From the NCBI GenBank assembly GCA_009760855.2, contig WPIO01000217.1, forward strand, positions 1 through 62,000: 62,000 bases of DNA, in the 5' to 3' direction. Positions 21,723 through 32,397 of this stretch are shown here, piece after piece (the first letter of the stretch is position 1; the number at the start of each line of letters is the position of its first letter). The DNA comes from Cristatella mucedo. Lineage: Eukaryota; Bryozoa; Phylactolaemata; Cristatellidae. Under the pieces are notes generated by a model. That model did no database searches. It was not told the origin of the DNA and was given only the letters and a program-made list of their open reading frames with translations. The translations under genes and the position numbers were made by a program.

Positions 21723-22875
21723 AGGGGTTTGCGAAGGTACGCATGGGCTCGTCCTCCGGCTCTCTACCGGTGGACTGTGCAATGCAGCGTTGCAGTGCGA
21801 TTAAAACACAAGCAGCTACAACTGGGCGCCGAAAGCGAAAGTTTATTGCGGGCCTGCTAGTAGGGCTTAAGTGCCGGCGCAAGCGCTTTACGCGGTGCGC
21901 ACCGGACCGATGGAGTTAACTGTGCGAACTCCCGAAGCCAGAGTATAATAAACTACCCAATGCCTGCATCGCTAGTGATGGTCCCGACACCAAAGGTGGA
22001 CCGCTACGGCACCCCAAGATATGAGTAACTAACAGAGAAGCCGGTAGAATACAACTGCGAAGTCCAAGTTGTACTTAGCTGTTCGTCGCCATAGGTTCGA
22101 ACTCGTGCTCTTGGAGCGTAGTCTCTCGCATCGAATACAGAAGCTGCAGCACCGAGCTCTGTCAGTCGTCTCCCTTATAATCTCTCTCATCTGAACTCCT
22201 GACCTCGAGCGTAGGTGCTCTTTTTACGGACCCCGCTCTTGGTGTCCGTTCCCAGGCTTATTTGTTTCCACCAGTAATTTATTAGATGGCTCCTGCGCCA
22301 GATTGCCATCCTCTCGCTCTTTGCCTATGAAGTACATTGGTCGATTCACATCGTGACTGCTTTTCTTAAGAAAGCTCCATTTTAACCTGAGTGGATTTCG
22401 CTGTCAGATTGACAAATCTCTGTTAACGCGTGTCCCTACCCTATTCTGACTGGCTTGATCCACCCGCCATGGGTTGCTCTAGGTGCCCTAGTCGAACCCA
22501 CTAAGGCAAGGGGTCGAATCGCGGCTACTCCGAGAGTTTCCCCAGTGCATTTGTACCCCCTACCTCACTAGCTGATTCTCGTGTGACTAACTCGTAGATT
22601 ATCATGCACAGTTACTCTCGTGGAACGCTTCGACGATTTCGCTGGTCACGCATGCTTTTAGAAAAGGAAGAAGACGTTACCTTGATGACACGTATTATTG
22701 GTCACTCGCTAAGCCTTAACTGAATTGTGGATGTAGAACCACGTTTGGCTGCTAGCCTTTGTTATGTAGTCCCTACGTTTTGGTCCACCCCACCATATTG
22801 GTGACGTACTCACCAAAGACTCAAGCGGGTAGGAAGCACGATTCAATTAGTAAACCCGGCTTTACCTATTCTCAA

Positions 22876-22985
22876 CTTGCTCTCTCTTTTTCTCTCTCGC
22901 TCCCTTCCTCTCTCGCTCCCTCTCTTTCTCTATCTCTGTCCCCTATCCTCACTCTTTCACTCTGTGTGCGTGTTTCTCTCTCTCG
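22876..22985. repeat. C/T-rich low-complexity block
   Basis: Runs of CTCT and TTTC with interruptions. Serine/leucine-rich frames across it are artefacts. Confidence 0.85.
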
Positions 22986-23315
22986 GCGACAACGACGACT
23001 ACCAAGATAACTAAGAAGGAAGCTACGACGACAACCCTAGTATTACACATAGATCCTCTTAAATGACCACTGTAGGATTAGCGTCGCGTGAGCGATATGT
23101 GATCGGGTACCTTATCCTCAATTGCCTGACCGACAATGCTTGGGGGCGGATCGCCGTGCCCAAGTTGCTGGCTGGTCCTCCCACGGCGGCGACACCGCGA
23201 TCGCTCCCATTTGAATCATCTATTGGGATTATCAGCCATAATTACCTTTCGATGACCCATTAGGTATAAGCGCATAGCTTGCCACACCAACCTCGCATAC
23301 ATTAGCTAACCATTA

Positions 23316-23399
23316 TGTGAAGTCGAAGGCTCGGCGGTGTAGGCTTAACGTGCCACTTACCTAGTGGCGTAACCTAGCGCCTAATGCCGTTCGGTGCCC
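23316..23399 (-). mobile_element. LTR-A end fragment
   Basis: TGTGAAGTCGAAGGCTCGGC and onwards to GCCGTTCGGTGC match the first ~85 bases (plus-strand order) of the minus-strand LTR-A at 59284. It is cut off at 23399, where LTR-B sequence begins. Confidence 0.75.
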
Positions 23400-23531
23400 G
23401 TAACCCATTGCTTTGTAACTCCTCGATTTCGGTAGGTCCATTGTGCCGGACGCTTCCGGTACCATCCCTGCCTGAATAAACGTGGTCTCTGTATGGTCGT
23501 GTGTTATCAATCGTACCGCACTATCAATACA
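23400..23531 (+). mobile_element. LTR-B fragment (solo)
   Basis: Matches the LTR at 48613-48761 in opposite orientation: CCCATTGCT, GGACGCTTCCGGTACC, CCTGAATAAACGTGGTCTCT and CGTACCGCACTATCAA. The AATAAA is the likely polyadenylation signal of this family. The first ~20 bases are replaced by the LTR-A fragment. Confidence 0.75.
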
Positions 23532-23689
23532 CCGGGCATACCAAAGTAATACCTTCGAGCTCGAGCCCGGATATAATATGACGCGTCTCTTGGCATCCGG
23601 TTATCGCACGCTTGTCGGCCTTGTCGCGGTAGCTGCCGCTCTTGGCCTAGCTCAGCTCAGCTTCCAGATGGATGAATGGCGGTCCAGAT

Positions 23690-24110
23690 GATGCGGACGC
23701 CCGTAGAAGGCCACGAGTACCCAATGCACGAGCTTGGCCGGAGATTAGCATGCTCGCTGTTATGGCTGGAATATTTCGCGTCTTCCTGTAGCATGCTGTA
23801 CCTGGTCTCCCCCTCCGCGAGCTGGAATCCTCGGCGAGTTGAAATGTACTGCCTCAGTGAATCTACGTTACTGCATCCTATGTCGAAAAATGTCCTCTTG
23901 GTTGATATTTGTCTTCGCTGTTTCCATTTTCAATATTTCTCCGGTCTGTGCGTGTCCTCCCACGTCGGGAATGCTGGCTTTGTGCTTCTTACTTACCACG
24001 TATCATAATGTACCTAGGTCCATAGTAGTTCTATTTAATTCAACTGTTACTGTTGGCACGTGCCATACTGTTGTAGAAGGTTTTGATTGAACTGCCGCTG
24101 GTCTTGTAAC
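23690..24110 (-). mobile_element. Diverged relative of LTR-F
   Basis: Discontinuous similarity to 13960-14330: CACGAGTACCCA, GCTCGCTGTTATGGCTGGAA, GTAGCATGCTGTA and later TTTAATTCAACTGTTACTGT, TGGCACGTG. No ends were identified. The strand follows the assignment for LTR-F. Confidence 0.4.
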
Positions 24111-24639
24111 CCTGCAACAGGGTCATGGAAGTGGCGACTTTGCCAGATAGCGATGTCGTCGGGTGGAAAGTGGCCTACTCACTAGCCTCGATTACAATTC
24201 TACTACTAGTGCACGTTCTTTCAAAGCATCCGCCCAATCCTACTGCATGCGTTTGATCTATTCCTGTGAGAGCTAATCCTTTGCACTTGTGTGCCGCCCG
24301 CCTGCCGGCCGGCTGCTCCTATCGCCCGCTGCCCGCCGGCCCGCTGCATTGCTGATTGCACGAATGTGGAAGCGTTTGAGAGTGAAGCCTCGAAGCATGG
24401 TAGCTGGGATTTGGAGGTGATTGGAGACATCAAAACGGTGTACACGTTTCTTTTAGAAATGAATAATAAATTTATCTAGTATACTCACAGTCTTTGCTGT
24501 GAAAAAATCGGCTTTCCAAGTCAAATCTGCTCTATTCGAAAAACGAAAGGCCGCAGGGGAACAAGAACAGCCATGGCAAAAATACAATTAAGTTGGAGCG
24601 ACCGGTAGACTGTCAGAAGAGGCTAATGCTACCACTGCC

Positions 24640-24770
24640 GCATCTCTTTGAGCAATTTGTCTCTGCATTAGATGATAAGTCAGCAGCTTTTAAGTAATTA
24701 GGACAGGCCTTGCCCAAGCTGTCCGAGGCGAAGGTGAAAGCGGATATCTTCGTCGGCAGACAGATCAAGG
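24640..24770 (+). pseudogene. Transposon-type coding scrap
   Basis: A readable frame gives LFEQFVSALDDKSAAFK, a stop, then KLSEAKVKADIFVGRQIKEI. I recall similar peptides (SEAKxKEGIFVGPQI) in multi-copy uncharacterised proteins of invertebrates that behave like transposable elements. That is memory, not a search. Stops follow within 100 bases. Confidence 0.35.
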
Positions 24771-25184
24771 AGATAATCTGAGCAGGAAAGAGAAAGTAGA
24801 TTGGATAAGTTTTCTCCTAGCGACTCGTGGCTTTCAGTGTGCTCAAAAGGCTGAAAAGATAAGTTTCTTGTTGACGCTCTCATTAGAGCTATGCTGAAAA
24901 GTCATACAGAATGTGCTTCAAAGTGTGATTCCTTGATTCTCGTCGTAAGAAATTCAAGGCGAAAACACCAGCGTCTTTCTTGGCGGATCTGAGTGCTTGC
25001 GCCAGGATATACCAGCCTTGAAACATTTTTTACAAATGAGTTTAGAGCGGAAAAATGATGGCAGACATTGTCAGAAGAAAATTTCGGGAGAGCGATTGAT
25101 AATAAAGCCGATATGTTAAGACAGGTACTCATTTCAGGGTTTTGCAAGTTCCAGCAATCCAGCTTAGTCCGTGCCAGTTAAGCA

Positions 25185-25625
25185 GAGATCAAAAAGAAAC
25201 CTTCAATTCGAAGCTCAAATTACGAGGTAGTAGTGCCATCTGGGTGGACAATAAATTAGCTGTTCCATTCCTCCTCTTAAAGACCGTTGGTGACAGAAGC
25301 TATAGCTCTGCAGGTCTTAGACTGTGGAACTCGATTCCAAGATTCTTATGCAACGACAACTACTCTCCTACTGACGACTATGGCTCATCCTTTCCAGTCG
25401 TCTTAAGCTGCTACTTCCATGCTACTCACTACCTCAACTGCTCTCCTGACTCTGCTATGCTTCCCACTTTCTATTTGTTGCGTGAGATAAAGTCTGTTGG
25501 CTACAGAATGCGTACCGAAAGCCACTTAGGCTGTGAGTGCGTTATACAAAAATTTCCTGCGTAACACCCACATGGTGTTTATGACTTTGTGGATTTACAG
25601 ACGGAGATACAACAACATTCAAATT
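25185..25625 (+). mobile_element. LINE-B 3' end fragment
   Basis: The readable frame from about 25190 to 25563 encodes the LINE-B C-terminal region (VDNKLAVPFLLLKTVGDRSY, SSAGLRLWNSIPRFL, CYFHATHYLNCSPDSAMLPT), which matches the copy at 28180-29085 closely. It ends in TTACAGACGGAGATACA, the end of LINE-B just before its pentanucleotide tail. 5'-truncated. Confidence 0.85.
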
Positions 25626-26734
25626 GGTTATAATGCAGCCACCGAATTTTAAGTCAACAAGCTCGGTTACTAATCTAATTGGCCCGTTAAAACATTGACC
25701 ACTACCGTAATCCATCGCAGGAAATCGGCTGCGGGAGGTCAAATTTAAATGAAAAATTCAGTAAACTTACTGCTCATGTGGCCACGAAATAAGAAAATCA
25801 GTCGTTCTCCTTGAATTTTGGGTGCTCTCGCGTCAATAAGCGCTACCCTGATGCTGTTTTCATGAGTAACCGCCAGTTCTTCCGGCAGCTCTGCTGACAA
25901 TTATGGGGCAATGCCGCTCTGTGGTAGAAATGTAGGGGGTAACGATAACCTAGCCATTATTCGCAAGCCACCGCCGAGCCCAAGAAGGAGTACGTTCCAA
26001 TACCCGTGACTTGTTAAACATTTGGATAATACCATTGTAAAATTATATCTGAGGGTGTTCAAAGCTTTGTATCGAGTCTGCCTGGAGCTGCATATAGTAC
26101 TAGCTGCAACATTCAGGCTATACTCTTTGCTTTCAGGGATGCGGCAATGGTCTAGCATATTCGGGTGCTTAGTCCTTACGTGCGGAATTTTACAAGCCTC
26201 AGGTCTTTGTATATTGCTGGCATTATGCCGCCACTATATGCGGGGCCATGTGGAAATGGAGCGATCGGCTGAAACTATTCAAAATAAGTATAATTACTAA
26301 TTTTATGTTGCTGACGATGCTGCAGAGATCTGAATTGGCTGCACGTAAAATCATTCAGATTATGAATGGTGATATATTTATAATTCCCTATTTATGAATT
26401 ATAATGATTCGAAAAATGTTGAGCCACAATCCATGATTACGCAGGATAAAAGCCGCAGCCATGTACGTAGTGGCAGCCAGCCGTACCTTAAAAGCTACGC
26501 AGAATTGTGCTCTAGGCTTTTAGCAATGTGATATTTGCTGTCCACCAGAGTTGATTCTGGAAGCCCGTAAACCTCAATCTCCGTCAAGCTGTGCTATGGA
26601 CATGATCTAGTTAACTTAAGGTGTGAGGAATCTTCGCTACTGCTATGGTCCGCTACGGTCGGCATTAGTGCTTTTATTGGTTCTGCACCTATAAAAAAGT
26701 TAAGGTTTTGTGTGATTCAACAACCTTAATTATA
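25626..26734. other. Unassigned stretch
   Basis: No gene was identified. A small hairpin (TATAATTC/GAATTATA, 26379-26403) is the only structure noted. Confidence 0.35.
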
Positions 26735-26850
26735 TAGCGTCAGAAGAGCCATTACGGCTATCACCCTGCTTGCAGTATACTAGAAAGAATTACTTGTAAC
26801 CGGACTCAAACGTACAACCCGGCTCGTGACTAGAGAGTGCCTGGCCCCTA
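26735..26850 (-). mobile_element. SINE-1 fragment
   Basis: In reverse: CACGAGCCGGGTTGTACG, GGTGATAGCCGTAATGGCTC and TTCTGACGCTATA. The B-box is degraded. Confidence 0.6.
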
Positions 26851-26939
26851 GGGATTGAATCTGTGGCTCAAGCCTAAGTTGCGACTAACTATTAGTCTGG
26901 CTTAAGATGTGACAATCTAGCTTTCCAAATGCCTTCCGC

Positions 26940-27085
26940 ACTAGTTGGGCAAGTGGTTAAGGTGCTCACCCTGTCTGAGTTCAAGGTCGAGGGATGGACG
27001 AGGTCGTGTGCTCAAACCCTGGTATACGTGAAGCGCCTGAATAGTGGTTAAGTTCTCGTAGGGCCGTATACAAATGAATTATATT
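26940..27085 (+). mobile_element. SINE-2 copy
   Basis: The head resembles a tRNA (GGGCAAGTGGTTAAGGTGCTC, with a B-box-like GTGCTCAAACCC near 27010). The tail GTGAAGCGCCTGAATAGTGG, TTAAGTTCTCGTAGGG resembles the end of LINE-A. Related copies lie at 30265 and 45908. Confidence 0.75.
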
Positions 27086-27317
27086 TACATATGTATTTTA
27101 GCATTTTTTGAGTAAATAACCTAAGGTTATGTTTTAAGTGGTATCTCGGACTTAAAATATGCTTAATTCTCCTAATCGATATCACATAATTAAAATGTAT
27201 GTATTTATGATTGCAATTTAGTCACCTTGCAGTTACAAACCTATTTTGAAATTTAGTCTTCATGCAGTACCAAACCTAGCTTTTTTATTTGACCACAATT
27301 ATTTATAATAGCATTAC

Positions 27318-27455
27318 TTTGGTAAAGCGACCTCAGAATGTTGGCGTGGCATCACGCCCGTGTTGTCCCTCCCCCAGTCGGACTCAAACCACTACGCCCG
27401 ACTGATGGGAGCCACGCTTATGAGCGAACTGCAGCTCGGGCGTATCCGCTGACTT
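27318..27455 (-). mobile_element. Possible SINE of the SINE-2 type
   Basis: In reverse it has a B-box-like GGTTTGAGTCC and ends in TTCTGAGGTCGCTTTA, similar to the LINE-A/SINE-2 3' end. The head is not clearly tRNA-like. Confidence 0.4.
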
Positions 27456-27559
27456 AGCAGCATTTAATTGAGAAAAGCGGGTCGTATGACTATACTTCAG
27501 GGCTTCAGCTATCACTTCATGCTTGTGCAACGGTCTTCGTGCACGCTATCCTTTCCCGC

Positions 27560-27604
27560 TCTCACTCTCTCTCTCTCCCTCTATCTCTCTTTCTCCCTCT
27601 CTCG
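27560..27604. repeat. (CT)n microsatellite
   Basis: CTCTCTCTCCCTCTATCTCT and similar; an impure dinucleotide repeat. Confidence 0.85.
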
Positions 27605-27619
27605 ATGGATGTTAGGATG

Positions 27620-27930
27620 CGATGTTATTTGGGAGTGAGTTGCCAAGTTACGTAGCACATGATCTAATAAAGACACTATATCTAAGGAATGTATGGTTAG
27701 TTGGAGACACAGCTAAGCGATTTGAGTCCGAAGAGCGGTTGGAACAATGCCTAGCCTAATTGGGAGCAGTTCTGAAAGGCTAGAGCTGCCACCCGTTTCG
27801 TACCGCCCGGAGGAGCCTTAAGGCATAGGCAGGAGGACCTGCAAACTAAAATTTCCAGAAGTCGAGAGGAGTTTGACAAATGCGTGGACCAACCTTTACC
27901 TGCTATTGTGCCTAAGCAGCACATGTACAT
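27620..27930 (-). mobile_element. Diverged LINE-A fragment
   Basis: In reverse it carries pieces of the RT C-terminal domain. Plus-strand landmarks are GGGAGTGAGTTGCCAAG, CAGCTAAGCGATTTGA, GAGCGGTTGGAACAATGCCT and ACAAATGCGTGGACCAACC, all matching 13230-13620 in the LINE-A at 12897-16760. Confidence 0.65.
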
Positions 27931-28179
27931 TACACAGCGTGCATGCATCATTGGCAATCGTGTACCACCAGTTGGAACGGACGGCCGCTTGATGCATGAA
28001 GTGGATGTTACACAGGGTGTCTGTTTCCGATGGCCCTCATTGAACTTCCGGACGTTGGGGGTTCATTGCACAGCTCAACAACAAAAAAGTTTCACTGAGG
28101 TGATAAGAAAGCTGTTCGGATCAGATTCGGCTTTCGCTGAGTCCTAGATATGCCAAGTAGTTGGGGGTACTGACAGTCT

Positions 28180-29085
28180 CTAGATGGGAGCTGCAAATCT
28201 TAGGATCACACGAGCTGAATTTTCCAATGAAAAATATTCTAATTTTAATCGCGATCGATTATATACTGATCCAATACTGATCTTATGTAATGTAATGTAA
28301 TGTATCTCCGTCAGTAACTCCACAAAGTCAAAAAGACCATGTGGGTGTTGCGCAGGAAAGTTTTGTATAGCGAACTCACAGCCTAAGCGGCTTTCGGTAC
28401 GCATTCGGTAGCCAACAGACTTTGTCTCACGAAACAAAGAGAAAGTGGGAAGCATAGCAGAGTTAGGAGAGCAGTTGAGGTAGTGAGTAGCATGGAAGTA
28501 GCAGTTCAGGACCGCTGAAAAAGATGTGCCATAGTCGGCAGTTGGAGAGTAGATGTCGTTGCTCAAGAATTGTGGAAGCGAGTTCCACAGTCTAGGACCT
28601 GCAGAGCTAAAGCTTCTGTCGCCAACTGTCTTTAAGCGGAGAAATGGGACAGCTAATTTATTGTCCACACAGGACCTGAGGGCGCGAACAGGCTGAAACT
28701 GATGCAGCAGTTCAGCTAGATACGAAGGAGCCAAGCCGTGGCGGGCCTTGTGGGTCAGCGTAAGAACTTTGCTCTGTATCCTTTGCTCAACCGGCAACCA
28801 TCCTAGCTCTTTCAGCAAAGGTGACACGTGCTCAAACCGCTGGGACTTGAAGACCAGCCTTGCAGCCATATTCATAGTCCGCTGTAGTGGCATAATAACT
28901 TTCTTTGGTAGCCCAGCCAAAAGGGAATTACAATATCTTCGGGTTGTGCGAGAGCATAAAGAGAAGCTTAGTGGTCTGGTACCGTAAGTTTTTGCAAGCG
29001 AGTGAAGCGACACATGTGAGCCTGAGGAGGATCCACTGAAGAATCCACTTCCATGTTTCACAGCGATCCGGGAAAGCCTAGACAA
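28180..29085 (-). mobile_element. LINE-B fragment with a long open frame
   Basis: The RT C-terminal part of a second LINE family, open for about 300 codons on the minus strand. Readable blocks are [76 protein letters not shown] and FHATHYLNCSPNSAMLPTF. The catalytic part is missing. The 3' end carries a (TACAT)n tail (plus-strand ATGTAATGTAATGTAATGTA at 28285-28304). The part of the frame beyond this tail (below 28285) is flanking sequence read through, so the open frame overstates the element. Confidence 0.85.
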
Positions 29086-29474
29086 AACAAGGATGGTGTA
29101 GGTGATGTAGCTGTAGATGTAGGATGTAGATGTAGAGTGGCGACGTAGCCATGCAGTTTACAACTGAATTGACCGATAGCCTAATTTTCCTTCAGTTGAA
29201 GACGATCAAATGCAAATGCTGAGCTCAGAATAAAAAAAATGCCCTAATCTAGGCATAACGTATTTGTATGGACTACATTGGCTGTGGTGTTCTGATTTAA
29301 GCATGATTTTGGCAGTGCTCCCCTTGATTAAGTAGTGTAGTTCGATGATATGCCAGTGCTTTCCAACTAAACCTCCGACGTGGCTCAGACACAGGCCGAT
29401 ATTATTCCTGTGCTAACCTGCCGGTCACCAGCTGTTGGGAGTATCATCAGGACGGGCCCATGCAGAAATTGAAT

Positions 29475-30255
29475 AGTATTAATAATAATAATGCACTTGA
29501 TAAAGCGCCCACAGAGAACCCAATCTCTTTCTAGGCGCTTTACATTTGCTGCAAAGTGAAATGCAATTGAATGGTAAGTAAAACCATACTTAAAAACAAG
29601 CAAAATGAATAATATGGTTAGAAGCGACATGCACAGGGTCAGCATGCAAATATGGTTAGTGGCAGCATGCACAGTGTCAGCACGCATAAGCACATGAAGG
29701 ACGAATCACAGGACCCACTAAATGCTGTCCTAAATAGGTGTGTTTTTAAGTTTCTTTTAAATGTGGTCAGATCAGGGGATGTTCTGATGCAGGTCGGGAG
29801 GGAGTTCCAGGCTTTGGGAGCATACGAACTAAATGCACGGTCTCCAAAGTATTTAGATTTGTAGAGGTATTTGTAGACTGTCGGATTCCGAAAAGCGGGT
29901 GGTACGATGCTTGGCCTGATGGAGGAGTATATATGAGAGATAGGCTGGAGCCAAAGAACGAAGTGACCTAAAAGTGAGCGACGAAACCTTGAAGTCAGTC
30001 CGTTGCTTGACTGGTAGCCAGTGCAGGTCGGCGAGAAATGGAGTAATGTGGCAACTGCGACGCTCACGACAGACAAGCCTAGCTGCAGAGTTTTGCACAA
30101 GCTGCAATCGCCTGATCGCACATGCTGGTAGGCCAGTAAGCAGTGAGTTGCAGAAGTCGAGACGGGATGTCACGAATGCATGGACCAACTTGAACGTGGT
30201 ATCCTTATCTAAACAAGCCCAAATTTTAGCAATGTCATGACGCGGAAAATCGGCA
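29475..30255 (-). mobile_element. LINE-A 3' end with (AAT)n tail
   Basis: The copy keeps the C-terminal domain nearly intact on the minus strand ([59 protein letters not shown]), then the 3' UTR, the terminal stem-loop and an ATT tail at 29476-29492. One frameshift lies near 29860-30120. It is followed directly by a SINE-2. Confidence 0.88.
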
Positions 30256-30261
30256 GTGTAT

Positions 30262-30412
30262 TATGCCGAGCTGGTTTGGTCCAGAGGTTTAAGGTGCTTT
30301 CCCTGACCGAGGGCTGGCTGAGGTCGTGGGCTCGAGCCCAGAGGCATACGTGAAGTGCATGAATATAGACTAAGTTCTCTTAGGGGGCTTTACAAATTAA
30401 TCATATTTTATT
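30262..30412 (+). mobile_element. SINE-2 copy
   Basis: The tRNA-like head has a B-box-like palindrome GGGCTCGAGCCC at 30328-30339. It ends in GACTAAGTTCTCTTAGGGGG and TTTACAAATTAATCATATT, similar to the LINE-A tail. It lies against the 5' truncation point of the minus-strand LINE-A. Confidence 0.8.
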
Positions 30413-30574
30413 ATATATCGGGACAGGCCAGTGCACAGCTGTGGTCCGCCTCGGATGTGGCTTGGACAGGGGCCAGTAATGTTCTTCCAGCTAACCGTCT
30501 GGGCCGGTGCGCAGCCGTGGTCGAGCAGAGCTACTCGAGTGGGAAAGAGACTATGGTAGTCGTGCTTCCGGGTT

Positions 30575-30741
30575 TGATGAATTACCGAAATCCACCGAAG
30601 TCCACTCTAATTAGGCTCACATTGACCTGACATTAGCATTGCCCAGCTTAAATTTTGCTCCAATTTTGCAATACACGTTAAATTTTACCTATCCACCAAA
30701 TTTCATGTCGAACTTATGCAAACGAGCTTTGACGCCTGACT
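30575..30741 (+). repeat. First part of the ~173-bp degenerate tandem array
   Basis: ACCGAAATCCACCGAAGTCCA and the following GCCCAGCTTAAATTTTGC, CACGTTAAATTT resemble the units at 32801-32910. LINE-A splits it from the rest of the array. Confidence 0.5.
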
Positions 30742-32397
30742 CAAAAAAGCTGTAGTCCGGCCACTTCTCAAGAAAGCGACACTAGACCGAGAGAACTTAA
30801 GCAACTACCACCCAGTCTCTCTTCTACCATTCCTATCAAAACACTGGACACTAGACACTGACACTGGAACGGGTCAAGCCAGACCAGCTGAAAACATATA
30901 TTGAAACCTCAACATTTGCTAGTAAGTTCCAGTCTGGCCTTAGAGCTAATCACTCTACAGAGTCAGCATTGTTTAGGGTGTACAACGACCTAATTAGGAA
31001 TGCAGACATAGGTAGAATGTCTCTACTTGTTTTGCTCGTTCTTTCGGCAGCTTTTGATACTATCGATGATAAAGTTGTTCTAGACCACCTCTCATCTCGC
31101 CTGGGCATCACTAGCACTGCACTAATATGGTTCAGATCATATCACAGTGAGAGAATCCAGAGTATTGACGTGAATGGACAAAGATCATCTGAGGTACCTC
31201 TGAAATATCGGGTACCTCAGGGCTCGGTGCTAGGTCCGGTTCTTCTTACTGTTTATACTCTCCCTCTTGCTGATGTGATTGCCAAGCACAATCTAGACTT
31301 TCACTTTTATGCGGATGACACTCAGCTGTACCTTTGCTTTGATCCCTCCCAGCCTTCGAGCACCTCAAATTCTCTCAACTCGCTTGCCAAATGTATTGAT
31401 GACATCCTCACATGGATGGCAGCAAATTTTCTAAAACTAAACGATGATAAAACTAACTTACTAGTTATGGGCAAACCCAGTGTGATTCAGAAATTGGAAA
31501 GGCTGACGCTCAAAATTGGCTCTGCCAGCTTATCTCCTGTTGAATCAGCTCGAAATATAGGTGTCACGTTCCAAAGTGTTCTCTCGTCAGACGACTTATC
31601 AGCTCCACAGTCAAATCGGCTTTCAGCTACATAATATTGCTAAAATTCGGGCTTGTTTAGATAAAGATACCACATCTAAGTTGGTCCATGCATTTGTGAC
31701 ATCCCGACTTGACTTCAATAACTCGCTGCTTGCTGGCCTACCTGCATGTGCAATCAGGCGACTGCAGCTGGTGCAACACTCTGCAGCTAGGCTTGTCTGT
31801 CGTGAGCGTCGGAGTGACCACATCTCGCCACTTATCGCCGACATGCACTGGCTACCAGTCAAGCGACGGATTGACTTCAAGGTTTTGTTGCTCACTTTTG
31901 GGTCACTTCATTCTTTGGCTCCAGCCTTTCTCTCAGATCTACTCCCCTACCAGGCCAAGCACCGTACCACCCGCTTTTTGGAATCTAACAGTTTACCACT
32001 ACCTCGTACAAACCTAAAATCCTTTGGAGACCGAGCATTTAGTTCGTATGCTCCCAAAGCCTGGAACTCACTCCTGACTTGTGTCAGAACGTCCCCTGAC
32101 TTGACCACATTAAAAAAATACTTAGAAACGCACCTATTTAGGACAGCATTTAGTGGGTGCCTGTGATTAGTCTTTCAAGTGCTTATGCGTGCTGACACTG
32201 TGCATGCTGCCACTAACCACATTTGCATGCTGACCCTGGGCATGTCACATCTGACCACGTTGTTCATTTTGTTTATCAAGCCTGATATTACTCACGATTC
32301 AATTGCATTTCCCTTAGCAGCAAATGGAAAGCGCCTAGGAAGAGATTGAGTTCTCTAATGGCACTTTATCAAGTGCATTATTATTATTATCATTATG
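30742..32397 (+). mobile_element. LINE-A with best-preserved reverse transcriptase
   Basis: A 5'-truncated copy starting in the linker before the RT (KAVVRPLLKKATLDRE) and running to an ATTATT tail. RT motifs in order: SAAFDTID (motif A, catalytic Asp), VPQGSVLGPVLLTVYTLP (motif B), [10 protein letters not shown] (motif C, catalytic Asp pair, about 31303-31332). The C-terminal domain follows in another frame from about 31590 ([19 protein letters not shown] to FGDRAFSSYAPKAWNSL). At least one frameshift near 31600 and damage near 30840-30900 disable it. By family knowledge the RT primes cDNA on nicked genomic DNA. It is inserted in the tandem array. Confidence 0.92.

Larger units (their letters stand above)
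20603..23315. other. Long unassigned region
   Basis: About 2.7 kb without a recognisable gene. It contains a G run (about 20912-20925), a perfect 9-bp hairpin at 21699-21722 and a C/T-rich block at 22876-22985. Short frames show no domain. It may be decayed LTR-element internal sequence, but I cannot show that. Confidence 0.4.
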